From contig NZ_NEFZ01000007.1 in NCBI RefSeq assembly GCF_002135205.1, forward strand, positions 124,001-188,000: DNA of 64,000 nt, read 5' to 3'. The DNA comes from Acinetobacter sp. ANC 4204. GTDB taxonomy: Bacteria > Pseudomonadota > Gammaproteobacteria > Pseudomonadales > Moraxellaceae. The number at the start of each line of letters is the position of its first letter. Position 1 is the stretch's first letter. Both the position numbers and the translations under genes were made by a program. The notes below the pieces were generated by a model. It worked only from the letters and a program-made list of their open reading frames with translations. It ran no database searches and was not told where the DNA came from. Of this stretch, positions 27,364 through 36,287 are shown piece by piece.

Positions 27364-28347
27364 TTATTCAGGTAGCTTCTTCCCACAATGTGGACAATAC
27401 GCATACTGATCACGCTCTTGTTTTAATGACTCTTCTTTTTGCTCACGTATAAGCTGCAAAATAATATCTTGTGTTTGTTCTTTGGTCAGTCCAACCTCTT
27501 TACGAACTTCCTCAATTTTCTCTGTTTCTAGGACAAAGTCAATGTCGCTATTCTGGATTAACTCTCGAAATCTGAGTTCTAGTTGTTCTTTGCGCTGCTC
27601 TAGTTCATTGGCCAAACCATTTGCCAAGATACCTGCGGGTAATGCTGCTAAACCTACACCTAAAATAGTAATGATCGCACCCAAGAAACGTCCTAGCGGT
27701 GTAATAGGTGTCACATCGCCATATCCTACGGTGGTCAGTGTAACCACAGCCCACCACATGGAAGCTGGAATAGAGCTGAAAACCTCAGGTTGTGCCTGAC
27801 TTTCAATCAAATACACCCCCGCAGCTGCCATAATGATCATAATCATTAAAATGAAAATAACCGCTTGAAATGAGCCTTTTTCGCGCTCAATGACCCTCAA
27901 TAGAATTTGTAGAGAGACAAAGTAGCGGGTTAACTTGAGAAGTCGAAGCAAACGAACGATTCTTAAAAAACGTAAATCGAACTGAACAAAGAAGTTTAAA
28001 TATGCAGGTAAAATCGCCAAGAGGTCGATAATTGCCCCACCACTTTTGACCCAATTTAGGCGGTTTTTCCAATCCGACTCAAAACTATTAGCTTCAGCAA
28101 TTGACCAAAAACGTAAGAGATATTCAATCGTAAAAACGATGATCGAGAAGATTTCAAAATAATAAAAAAAGTCCTGATACAACACATAGTACTTCTGTAC
28201 CGACTCCAACAGCACAGCAGCAGCATTACTCATAATCAGTACAATGAGGAAATAGTTCAGCCCTCGGCTTAAGGGTGTCTCATAGTCTTCATTATGCAAA
28301 TTGTTATAAACAAATTTGCGTAACATGTACCAAGCTGTCAATTTCAT
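27364..28347 (-). CDS. Voltage-gated-type potassium channel (ion transporter)
   Basis: A 327-residue six-TM channel. S4 is FLRIVRLLRLLKLTRYF, with Arg at every third position; the selectivity filter is TLTTVGYGDVTP between the last two TM helices. A cytoplasmic coiled-coil-like C-terminus follows (ANELEQRKEQLELRFREL) and the extreme end carries a single CPHCGK. A lone CxxC would give half a zinc site, so metal binding may occur between subunits. It probably conducts K+ across the inner membrane. Confidence 0.9.
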   Translation of the reverse strand: MKLTAWYMLRKFVYNNLHNEDYETPLSRGLNYFLIVLIMSNAAAVLLESVQKYYVLYQDFFYYFEIFSIIVFTIEYLLRFWSIAEANSFESDWKNRLNWVKSGGAIIDLLAILPAYLNFFVQFDLRFLRIVRLLRLLKLTRYFVSLQILLRVIEREKGSFQAVIFILMIMIIMAAAGVYLIESQAQPEVFSSIPASMWWAVVTLTTVGYGDVTPITPLGRFLGAIITILGVGLAALPAGILANGLANELEQRKEQLELRFRELIQNSDIDFVLETEKIEEVRKEVGLTKEQTQDIILQLIREQKEESLKQERDQYAYCPHCGKKLPE

Positions 28348-28448
28348 TACGATTTTACGTTATTCTTATCCCTTAAAATTCAGTTTAACCGAACTTAACA
28401 GCAAAGTAAGTAAGAAATTTCGGTATGAATCGTACAACTGCGGCAGCA

Positions 28449-30164
28449 TTATTCAATATAGAGTAAGGCCAAGCGCACTTGGTCATAGCCCATACGCGGA
28501 TTGGTTAACTCTACAATCGGACGTAGTTTAATTGCGCCATCTTCACTAAAGTGTTCAGCTTGCTGACGTTTCATGAGACGTTTATAAATCTTTCGCACTT
28601 GCTCTACCACTTCTTCGCCTGGATGAGCTACAGAAATGTCTAAGCCCTGTTCTTTATGTAGCTTCGCCAAATGGTTGATAATCGTTGCAGCCGTCAACCC
28701 TCGCTCTTGGGCGATATCGGCAATTTCATAACCACCTTCAAAAAGTTCACGTGTTTCATCGAGTGTTGCAGAAGCATAGTTGGCTTTACCTGCATTACGG
28801 GCAATTTTCTTTTCATTACGCTCAATCTCAACTTCATTGAGCGTTCCGCCACAGTGACGAATAAAGGCCTTGTGTTGTGGCTCTAGATCAATGACCTCAA
28901 AGTGTGTTTCGGCTTCATCGGAAAGTTCTTGGAAACGTCGATCTGCTTTAATGGCAAGACTGTCTAGCTCTAAGGCTTGTTCATTAAAACCCAGTAGTCT
29001 TAAACCATCCAAAGTCTTTAACCGTGACAAAGCCACATAGCCCTGTCCTTTTTCAAAAGTATGGCTCAGGTTAATTTCTGCTGCTGCTAAAGTCATGCCT
29101 TGAGATTTGTGAATGGTGATGGCCCACGCTAAGCGCAATGGAATCTGCTGAAAACTGGCAATGGTTTTACCTGCATCATTGTCCACCGACCATGTTTCAG
29201 GCTCAACCACCAGTACTGTACCATCAGTCAGTTTTACTTTTGGTAAGACTCCGAAATCATCATCTTCTTCAAAGCCAACCACCTCACCCAAACTACCGTT
29301 AATATACCCCACGTCAAAGTTGTTCTTTACAAACATCACTTTGGCATTTTTCTTGAGAGTGAGGTTTTCAGGTGCGCGCACAGACGACTTTAACGTTTCA
29401 ATAAGCTTGTCATTGCCATCACACACCGCCTCAAACTGACGACCTTCATTTTCAATTTCATTCAAATGTTTGAAGTTGATGGTGTCCACGTCCATATTAT
29501 GGGTGTATAAACGTGTGAATGTTTCACCAATATCCTGCTGACGTGTGGCTTGTAAAGCTTGCAAATGCTCGGAGCGGATCGTTTGGCTACGGATAGCATT
29601 TAAAATATCGTTGAGGTAGTCATTGCCCTGACGGTGCTGCTCGGTCAAATAGCACACACGAAACTTGGCTTCCACCCAAGCATCAGACATAAAACAGAAC
29701 TTATCGCGATTACGTTCTTCATTTTTCCCCACGGGCGGTAACTGGAAAAAATCCCCTGCAACAATGACCTGAATTCCACCAAATGGTTCTTCACTTTCTT
29801 TAAAGAATTTTAAAACTTTATTGACCAAATTGAGCTGTTTCGCATGTAGCATCGAAATTTCATCAATAATTAACACTTGGGCATTTTCTAAATGCTCTTT
29901 TAAATATTTACGTTCTTTCATGCGTTTGAGTTCATCTTCCCCTAACGCATCTTTAATACCTATACCAGCCCAAGTATGAATCGTCATACCATTCATATGT
30001 GTTGCAGCTATACCTGTAGAGGCTGTGATCGCCACAGGCACTTTACGGGCTTTTAAGTAATTAATGTATTGGTTCAATGTATAGGTTTTTCCTGCACCAG
30101 CGGAACCAGTTAAAAAGACATTTTCGCCCGCTTTTAGAAGTTTGAGTGCAGTTTCTTGCTTCAT
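28449..30164 (-). CDS. PIF1/RecD-like AAA helicase with C-terminal HTH
   Basis: A 571-residue superfamily 1B helicase. Walker A VFLTGSAGAGKTYTLNQYI is at about residues 16-34, Walker B VLIIDEISMLH, then FGGIQVIVAGDFFQLPPVG and the C-terminal motif TIHKSQGMTLAAAEI followed by GQGYVALSRLKTLDGL. The last roughly 130 residues hold a helix-turn-helix (ATLDETRELFEGGYEIADIA, then RGLTAATIINHLAKL) as in helicase-associated HTH domains. A likely role is 5'-3' DNA unwinding at repair or stalled forks. The gene for the PcfJ-like protein lies 116 bp upstream on the same strand. Confidence 0.88.
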   Translation of the reverse strand: MKQETALKLLKAGENVFLTGSAGAGKTYTLNQYINYLKARKVPVAITASTGIAATHMNGMTIHTWAGIGIKDALGEDELKRMKERKYLKEHLENAQVLIIDEISMLHAKQLNLVNKVLKFFKESEEPFGGIQVIVAGDFFQLPPVGKNEERNRDKFCFMSDAWVEAKFRVCYLTEQHRQGNDYLNDILNAIRSQTIRSEHLQALQATRQQDIGETFTRLYTHNMDVDTINFKHLNEIENEGRQFEAVCDGNDKLIETLKSSVRAPENLTLKKNAKVMFVKNNFDVGYINGSLGEVVGFEEDDDFGVLPKVKLTDGTVLVVEPETWSVDNDAGKTIASFQQIPLRLAWAITIHKSQGMTLAAAEINLSHTFEKGQGYVALSRLKTLDGLRLLGFNEQALELDSLAIKADRRFQELSDEAETHFEVIDLEPQHKAFIRHCGGTLNEVEIERNEKKIARNAGKANYASATLDETRELFEGGYEIADIAQERGLTAATIINHLAKLHKEQGLDISVAHPGEEVVEQVRKIYKRLMKRQQAEHFSEDGAIKLRPIVELTNPRMGYDQVRLALLYIE

Positions 30165-30280
30165 AAGACCTATACCATTGATGAACGGCTATAGCCTACC
30201 GAGTTTTTGCTAAAAAGTTAAGCAGATCTCGTCATATAGAAGTTCTTGTGCGACAAATTAAGTCGAGTGTTGTTGAAATT

Positions 30281-32254
30281 TTAACAGCCCTTTTGTCGTT
30301 CTTGGTTGAGCATCGCAATAAACTGCTCTGCCACTAACACATCGTCAGGAAGTGCCTTTTGGTTGTTTGGATATTCCAACTGATCAAATAACAACTGTCC
30401 CGCGATATAATAGCAGCCAAGTGTTAAGTGGCGCTGTGCATCAGTATGACTCATATGAAAGGCCACGTATTCATTGACAATAATTCGTTCAGCAAAGCTT
30501 GCCGCTAAACAATGTCTAAACCGACGAGACTCTGCGATGATGCGATCAATATCTTTAAGCTCCTCAAATACCCAACTTTCAATAAAATAATAAGCTTCAT
30601 GACTGATCGGTTGCCATGACACATGGCCGACTTTCCGTTTCAGTTCAGCAAGTAACTCTTGGCTATGTAATTGATCATGCCATTGCACAGCCTGATGAAA
30701 TAGGCCATTCCATGTGACATTTTTTAAAACATCCTTTTGCGTCTCGAAATGTTCAGGTAAATAATCTCGGACATAAGCATCAAACACCGCAACCCGCAAT
30801 GGCGGATGATTCAGATAAAAAAGTTGTCTAAAGCTTTCGATAGGCAGTTTGTACTGCTGCAATTGGCGATAAAAATCACGATGTTGTTGGTTTTCTTCAC
30901 TGAAATAAATCACTAATTCAGCAGGTAGTTTTTGTGCAATTTTATCTAAATGCTGAATGTAAGCCTGCATGACTCGACTCAATTTTGTATAAACTTTTTT
31001 ACCCCATTCGGGTTGCTGCTGTACTACACGGTGCAGTAGTTCTAACCATTCATCCAAATACAAAATCGACGGGCTGATTGCTATACGCTGATCATCCATA
31101 TCTTGGCGTCTATTTTTTAAGACGACATGCTGGTTGGCTTCCAACTCAAACCATTGCTGTTCTATAGCATGTTCATAACAGCTTTGGATAAACAAACGTG
31201 CTGCAACATGCTGAAAGTACCTTAAAGCTACTAAAATAATTTCAGGATGATAAGACTGTGTATCCAAATAACTCAAAGCAGTCACAGCAACACGTACACT
31301 ACTATGTTGAATGTTGTGGCTAACCCAGTCTGTCACGACAGCTTTTTGTTTGAATAACCAATTCACTGTACGTTTTTCATCGAAAATAGGGAGTTTAGCA
31401 ACTTTTTTTTGCCAAACTTTAGTCTGCACCTCTAAAAAATGTTGCTTTGCCAGCAAATCAGGCAATGACCAAAGATCACGATTCATTAAACGTGCAAAAC
31501 CCAACAGTTCAGGCTGCTCTTTCGCATGCGGATACAACAAATAAATATCATGCCCATGATCTATCAGCTCTTGTAAACAAAAACGTTCAGGAAATGCTGT
31601 TTCTACGATGCGATAAACATGTGGTTCTAGAAATTGCTTGGCACTAAAACACAGCTCATCATAACTATGCATCAAGGACTGAATAGGCAGAATATCCTCT
31701 GCTTGATCTGCATCTAAGTAACATAACTGCTCAAGTAAAGTCAGCAAATTGTTATCCGTTGCTGAAAGTTCTATTCTGCCCATATATTTACACAGTTGCT
31801 GAAAGAGCTCTGCATGGCTGTGCTCTATTTCAGTCAAAATCGTTTGGATCCGGCTTAGCCCCCCAACCACAACAAAAACCTGTTGCAATAACAACTGGCG
31901 TAACTGTTTTACTTTATTACGTAAATACAAAGAATGCTGTGGAGTCTGCTCACCCACCCAGAAGACAATGTCATGTAAACAAAACTCTTCAAGTGATTCA
32001 GCGTAGTGCCCCTTATACATAAACTGTGGGACACAAATCGTTTTGTTTTCGGTCGGTGGATAGAACTGAATATGAAAGCAATGGTTTAAAATTTGAATCT
32101 GGCGTTGCTTTGCATCAATCCCCAAAACATTGTGCACACTGAGCGTGGAGAGAAACATAGACTGCTCATGATAAAGCTGCTGAACACTCGGAACAACTTG
32201 CCTTAACACGACGGCAAAGTTTTGATATTGCTTAATCCTATCGTTTCTGTCCAC
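30281..32254 (-). CDS. Large uncharacterised protein with PcfJ-like C-terminus
   Basis: A 657-residue protein, GTG start with GAGG 7 nt upstream. Most of it (residues 1-550) is helical, rich in His, Gln and Leu, with no membrane segment or known motif that I recognise. Near the C-terminus (about residues 570-640) is SRRFRHCLAASFAERIIVNE, then YVAFHMSH, LTLGCYYIAGQ and LEYPNNQKALPDD. This resembles the PcfJ-like pattern: HC-x-x-x-Y/F, a gap, G/N-E-Y, a beta pair, then a TLE-like strand and a final N. PcfJ is known from conjugative plasmids; here it sits on the chromosome behind a PIF1-like helicase gene. The function is unknown and the domain match is by eye. Confidence 0.5.
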   Translation of the reverse strand: MDRNDRIKQYQNFAVVLRQVVPSVQQLYHEQSMFLSTLSVHNVLGIDAKQRQIQILNHCFHIQFYPPTENKTICVPQFMYKGHYAESLEEFCLHDIVFWVGEQTPQHSLYLRNKVKQLRQLLLQQVFVVVGGLSRIQTILTEIEHSHAELFQQLCKYMGRIELSATDNNLLTLLEQLCYLDADQAEDILPIQSLMHSYDELCFSAKQFLEPHVYRIVETAFPERFCLQELIDHGHDIYLLYPHAKEQPELLGFARLMNRDLWSLPDLLAKQHFLEVQTKVWQKKVAKLPIFDEKRTVNWLFKQKAVVTDWVSHNIQHSSVRVAVTALSYLDTQSYHPEIILVALRYFQHVAARLFIQSCYEHAIEQQWFELEANQHVVLKNRRQDMDDQRIAISPSILYLDEWLELLHRVVQQQPEWGKKVYTKLSRVMQAYIQHLDKIAQKLPAELVIYFSEENQQHRDFYRQLQQYKLPIESFRQLFYLNHPPLRVAVFDAYVRDYLPEHFETQKDVLKNVTWNGLFHQAVQWHDQLHSQELLAELKRKVGHVSWQPISHEAYYFIESWVFEELKDIDRIIAESRRFRHCLAASFAERIIVNEYVAFHMSHTDAQRHLTLGCYYIAGQLLFDQLEYPNNQKALPDDVLVAEQFIAMLNQERQKGC

Positions 32255-32390
32255 AGTGAATCCTCATCGAATTTGGCGACGTTCATCCCGCTTCAAAACC
32301 AATATAAACAATTCCACACATGCAGGCTATGCCTTTTCATCATAGCTATTTTTTCGATTTAGAATCAGTATTTTCCATTTCCTTACGCAT

Positions 32391-32409
32391 GGTAGGTATT
32401 TGGTAGGTA
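32391..32409. promoter_or_regulatory. Direct repeats upstream of the alcohol dehydrogenase gene
   Basis: GGTAGGTA occurs at 32391-32398 and again at 32402-32409, 11 bp apart (one helical turn), about 85 bp before the start codon. The spacing on one DNA face suggests an activator site. The binding protein is not known. Confidence 0.4.
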
Positions 32410-32492
32410 CACAAGTTTTTTGAATCATTCGATACTCTAAAAACGGTAATGAGCACCGATAACAACATAAATATGGTAGAAGGAATCGCACC

Positions 32493-33704
32493 ATGGCTTT
32501 TAAAAATATTGCAGATCAAACGAACGGTTTTTATATCCCTTGTGTTTCACTGTTTGGCCCAGGCTGTGCCAAAGAAATTGGTGGTAAAGCACAAAACCTC
32601 GGTGCGAAGAAAGCACTGATCGTAACCGATGCTGGCTTATTCAAATTTGGCGTAGCAGACACCATCGCAGGATATCTCAAAGATGCTGGTGTTGATAGTC
32701 ATATCTTCCCAGGTGCGGAACCAAACCCAACTGACATTAACGTACATAACGGTGTAACTGCTTATAATGAGCAAGGTTGTGACTTTATCGTGTCTTTAGG
32801 CGGTGGTTCGTCTCATGACTGCGCAAAAGGTATTGGGCTTGTCACTGCTGGTGGTGGTCATATTCGTGACTACGAAGGGATTGATAAAAGCACCGTTCCA
32901 ATGACTCCTCTGATTGCAATCAACACAACAGCAGGTACAGCTTCAGAAATGACGCGTTTCTGTATTATTACCAATACAGATACTCATGTAAAAATGGCGA
33001 TTGTAGACTGGCGCTGTACTCCTCTTATTGCAATTGATGATCCTAAACTGATGATTGCAAAACCTGCAAGCTTAACAGCAGCAACAGGTATGGATGCATT
33101 AACACATGCGGTAGAGGCTTATGTATCAACAGCTGCTAACCCAATTACCGATGCTTGTGCCGAGAAAGCCATTTCGATGATCAGTGAGTGGTTAAGCCCA
33201 GCCGTTGCAAACGGTGAGAACCTTGAAGCACGTGATGCCATGAGTTATGCACAATACTTAGCAGGTATGGCATTTAACAATGCATCTCTAGGTTATGTTC
33301 ATGCAATGGCACACCAACTTGGTGGTTTCTATAACCTACCACACGGTGTATGTAACGCAGTTTTACTGCCACATGTATGTGAGTTCAACTTAATTGCCTG
33401 CCCTGATCGTTATGCACGTATTGCAGAACTGATGGGAGTCAACACCGCAGGTTTAACTGTGACAGAAGCTGGCTATGCTGCCATTGATGCGATTCGTGAA
33501 TTATCTGCATCTATTGGTATTCCATCAAGCTTGTCTGAACTGGGTGTAAAAGAACAAGATTTGGGCATTATGTCTGAAAACGCGCAAAAAGATGCCTGCA
33601 TGCTGACTAACCCTCGTAAAGCAACCCATGCTCAAGTGGTTGACATCTTTAAAGCGGCGCTCAAATCAAGTGCTTCAGTAGTAGATTTTAAAGCGGCTGT
33701 CTAA
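32493..33704 (+). CDS. Iron-containing (group III) alcohol dehydrogenase
   Basis: A 403-residue NAD-dependent Fe-ADH, likely ethanol/acetaldehyde-active. Seen: the nucleotide-binding SLGGGSSHDCAKGIGLV, NTTAGTASEMTRFCII, and metal ligands in GMDALTHAVEAYVS and HAMAHQLGGFYNLPHGVCNA (three His). The length matches YiaY/AdhB-type enzymes. It is monocistronic, preceded by direct repeats and followed by a branched terminator-like hairpin. Nearby aldehyde dehydrogenase and ethanolamine genes suggest a role in C2 metabolism; direction and substrate are inferred. Confidence 0.92.
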   Translation: MAFKNIADQTNGFYIPCVSLFGPGCAKEIGGKAQNLGAKKALIVTDAGLFKFGVADTIAGYLKDAGVDSHIFPGAEPNPTDINVHNGVTAYNEQGCDFIVSLGGGSSHDCAKGIGLVTAGGGHIRDYEGIDKSTVPMTPLIAINTTAGTASEMTRFCIITNTDTHVKMAIVDWRCTPLIAIDDPKLMIAKPASLTAATGMDALTHAVEAYVSTAANPITDACAEKAISMISEWLSPAVANGENLEARDAMSYAQYLAGMAFNNASLGYVHAMAHQLGGFYNLPHGVCNAVLLPHVCEFNLIACPDRYARIAELMGVNTAGLTVTEAGYAAIDAIRELSASIGIPSSLSELGVKEQDLGIMSENAQKDACMLTNPRKATHAQVVDIFKAALKSSASVVDFKAAV

Positions 33705-33732
33705 GTTCTCTCCTTAACACTTTGTTTGCTTT

Positions 33733-33827
33733 GACAATTTAAGTGGAATGAAACAGACGTCCATACTGTTTCATTCGGGTAAGCCTAATCCTTGCTTACC
33801 TTTGCACTTAAATTGTCTTTTTTTATT
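33733..33827 (+). terminator. Three-helix-junction hairpin followed by a T-tract
   Basis: A closing stem of 13 perfect bp (GACAATTTAAGTG 33733-33745 with CACTTAAATTGTC 33805-33817) encloses two side stems: GAATGAAACAG 33746-33756 with CTGTTTCATTC 33766-33776 (11 bp), and GGTAAGC 33778-33784 with GCTTACC 33794-33800 (7 bp). A run of seven T follows. It likely terminates the alcohol dehydrogenase transcript, but its branched form is not typical of a terminator. Confidence 0.65.
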
Positions 33828-33896
33828 TGTGGTTGACAAAAATTCTGACTTCATCAAGGATAAGGGAACTCATGACAATAACAACCAGAGTGAACT

Positions 33897-34868
33897 ATGT
33901 CAGCACTACAAAACCCGCTTGCGTATCAACCAGATGTCCTTGGTGAAGACTACGAACAACTCAAACTCAGTTTTGCTAATGACTACGAAGGTGAAGTTTG
34001 CGCAACTCTCATTCGTAAAAAAGCCACGCAAACCACAACCAAAGCAGTGCTGTATATTCATGGATTTATTGACTACTTCTTCCAAACAGAAATGGCTGAA
34101 CAGTTCAATCAGCATGGTTACGACTTTTACGCACTTGATTTAAGAAAATATGGTCGCTCCCGTTTAAGCCACCAAAACTACTACAATGTCCGTGATCTGC
34201 GCGAATATGACGATGAAATTACTCAAGCTCTTGAGATTATTGGTGCTGAAGGTCATCTTTCTGTTGTACTGGCAGGACACTCGACTGGCGGTTTGATTAC
34301 CACACTATATGCAGCGCACCATCCACAACACCCTCTAATCAAAGCGCTATGGGCCAACAGTCCTTTTTATGATTTTAATATGCATCCAATTAAACGCAAA
34401 CTTGGCGTGCCACAACTCAGCCGACTTGCAAAGCATTTCCCAGACTTAAAATTTCCAAGTGAACTGAATAAATGGTATGTACCAAGCCTACATCAGAGTG
34501 AACACGGCGAGTGGAACTTTGATTTGCAGTGGAAACAACCAAGTTATTCTATGGTTCGCATCAGTTTTGTCCGTGCCATCCATGAAGCGCAAAAAGAAAT
34601 TCATTGTGGCGGTTTAAAGCTTTCTGTTCCTGCACTGATTATGCATTCACATCAAACACTCAACCCAAAAAAATGGGGCGTAGCTGCACAAACCAGTGAT
34701 GTAATTTTAGATGTCAAAGACATTGAAAAACAGGCGAAAAATCTACAAGGTGACATCTGTGTCGAGACCATTCAAAATGGTTTACACGACTTAGTCTTAT
34801 CTGCACCAGATGTTCGTGCCGAAGTCTATACCAAGTTATTTCAGTGGCTAGAACAAAAGAAGATTTAA
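33897..34868 (+). CDS. Alpha/beta hydrolase (serine hydrolase/lysophospholipase-like)
   Basis: A 323-residue cytoplasmic alpha/beta-hydrolase. The nucleophile elbow is VVLAGHSTGGLIT (GHSTG), the oxyanion region is VLYIHGFIDYFFQ, and a late HD pair occurs in GLHDLVLS (catalytic His). The form resembles the lysophospholipase/monoglyceride lipase branch. No signal peptide is visible. It lies between the alcohol dehydrogenase and the GAF regulator with its own upstream region. The substrate is unknown; a link to C2 metabolism is by position only. Confidence 0.85.
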   Translation: MSALQNPLAYQPDVLGEDYEQLKLSFANDYEGEVCATLIRKKATQTTTKAVLYIHGFIDYFFQTEMAEQFNQHGYDFYALDLRKYGRSRLSHQNYYNVRDLREYDDEITQALEIIGAEGHLSVVLAGHSTGGLITTLYAAHHPQHPLIKALWANSPFYDFNMHPIKRKLGVPQLSRLAKHFPDLKFPSELNKWYVPSLHQSEHGEWNFDLQWKQPSYSMVRISFVRAIHEAQKEIHCGGLKLSVPALIMHSHQTLNPKKWGVAAQTSDVILDVKDIEKQAKNLQGDICVETIQNGLHDLVLSAPDVRAEVYTKLFQWLEQKKI

Positions 34869-34913
34869 TCGCAAAATTTTTATTAACCTATTCCATAACT
34901 CAAATCAAAACTA

Positions 34914-36089
34914 TTAAATTTTGTATTTCTCAAGTAGCTGATGCGCCGGGTGTCCACTCGGTGTCAGCTCAATAAGTCGTTCAACAGCATCAATTGCTTC
35001 TGGGTAGCGTGCTACATGCTTAAAGAGCATATCAGTTTCATTGGCTTTAAAAATCGCGCTACTTAAACGTGACTCCAAACAGTCGCGCCATGCGCAAAGA
35101 AACGGACTTTCTGTTTTAGGCAATAACACACCTGAGCAAAGCTTTAAAGCCGTCTCGATATATGCAGCATCTAATGCCTGCTCTGCTTGTAGGAAATCTG
35201 CTTCTATATGCGCCAAAATTCGGTAAGGACGAGATCCCAACATTCCCCCCAACAAATCCCTTAATTGCGACATTTCTGCTTTAAGTGTGCCTATACTCAC
35301 TTTTCGCTCACCATATAAAGCCTGATGTAAGGTATCTAAAGTCATACCTTGTGGACATAGCGCTAAAATAGTCAGAATTTCAATTTGACGTGGTGTGAGC
35401 ACCATCACTTTGCCATTAAAAAGCACTTGTGGCACACCAAAAGCACGAATATACAGTTGTTGACGCTGGTATTCCAATAATGCTGTTTGAATGATAGATG
35501 CACAGCGCTCTGCTGCCAGTAAACCAAGGCTATTATGATTTTTCCATGTGGTCGATAAATCAATTACCCCCAAAACATGTTTTGAATAGGGGTCGATGAT
35601 TGGTGCTGCATAGCAAACCCAATCATGGATGGAACTCATATAATGTTCATTAGAAAACACACAACTCGATTGTTGGGTTTTAAGTGACAATGCCAATGCA
35701 TTAGTCCCCACCAACTCCTCTCTCCACTGCCCGCCTTCTACAAAATGTACACTTTCCGCAGCATTACGCATTTGCTTACTTGAAGCACTCCAAATAATCG
35801 TACTACCAATATCACCCACAGCAACGACCATTGAGGACTGCTGTGCAATATGCTTGAGCTCATCCGCGCAGTAACTTAAAGCATGTTGTAATGCTGAACC
35901 TTGTGACATCGAACCTTCAGAAATGGGCGCTGCAAAACGATCCTTAGGAATCTCTGCCGAATTAGAACGCTGCCACGAACTTGCAATGCTTTTTCCGAGC
36001 TGTTCAGCTTGTACCGTCGAAATACTGCTGCTGGTTCTAAGCTTTTCTATTTCTTGTCTTTTCTGTATTAAATGTTGCATTGCCATCAT
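34914..36089 (-). CDS. GAF-domain transcriptional regulator (AcoR-like sensor, no AAA+ domain)
   Basis: A 391-residue regulator. The N-terminus SIASSWQRSNSAEIPKDRF and the GAF domain (about residues 90-200, with EELVGTNALALSL and DWVCYAAPIIDP) are typical of AcoR-like alcohol/aldehyde-responsive sensors. Instead of a sigma-54 AAA+ domain it carries a winged-helix-like region (LTPRQIEILTILALCPQGMT to LKAEMSQLRDLLGG), then a helical tail. It is divergent from the aldehyde dehydrogenase gene across 198 bp, as regulators of ExaC/AldB-type dehydrogenases often are. It probably activates that gene. Confidence 0.82.
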   Translation of the reverse strand: MMAMQHLIQKRQEIEKLRTSSSISTVQAEQLGKSIASSWQRSNSAEIPKDRFAAPISEGSMSQGSALQHALSYCADELKHIAQQSSMVVAVGDIGSTIIWSASSKQMRNAAESVHFVEGGQWREELVGTNALALSLKTQQSSCVFSNEHYMSSIHDWVCYAAPIIDPYSKHVLGVIDLSTTWKNHNSLGLLAAERCASIIQTALLEYQRQQLYIRAFGVPQVLFNGKVMVLTPRQIEILTILALCPQGMTLDTLHQALYGERKVSIGTLKAEMSQLRDLLGGMLGSRPYRILAHIEADFLQAEQALDAAYIETALKLCSGVLLPKTESPFLCAWRDCLESRLSSAIFKANETDMLFKHVARYPEAIDAVERLIELTPSGHPAHQLLEKYKI

Positions 36090-36137
36090 TCCTTATTCTC
36101 AAAACAATTCCTGATACACATCCACTGTATTGCATGG

Positions 36138-36166
36138 TTGTAAACATTTGTCGGAAGCTTGTAAAC
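36138..36166. promoter_or_regulatory. TTGTAAAC direct repeats in the divergent regulator/ALDH gap
   Basis: TTGTAAAC is at 36138-36145 and 36159-36166, exactly 21 bp apart (two helical turns), in the middle of the 198-bp divergent intergenic region. It is a candidate operator for the adjacent GAF regulator; this is inferred from position and spacing. Confidence 0.4.
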
Positions 36167-36177
36167 CTGCATCCTTC

Positions 36178-36195
36178 CAACCTTTTTCCAACCTT
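36178..36195. promoter_or_regulatory. Two CAACCTT words upstream of the ALDH gene
   Basis: CAACCTT at 36178-36184 and 36189-36195 (11 bp apart) matches, in rotated form, the 7-bp unit repeated 15 times upstream of the ethanolamine permease gene. It could be a shared regulatory word, or a chance match of two short sequences. Confidence 0.25.
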
Positions 36196-36287
36196 ATATT
36201 AGGTATGCTACTTAAATATTGTACTGATGTACCTTATACCAAAGCTGTAGATGCTTTTAAAAAATCAATAAGCAAAGGAACTTCAAT

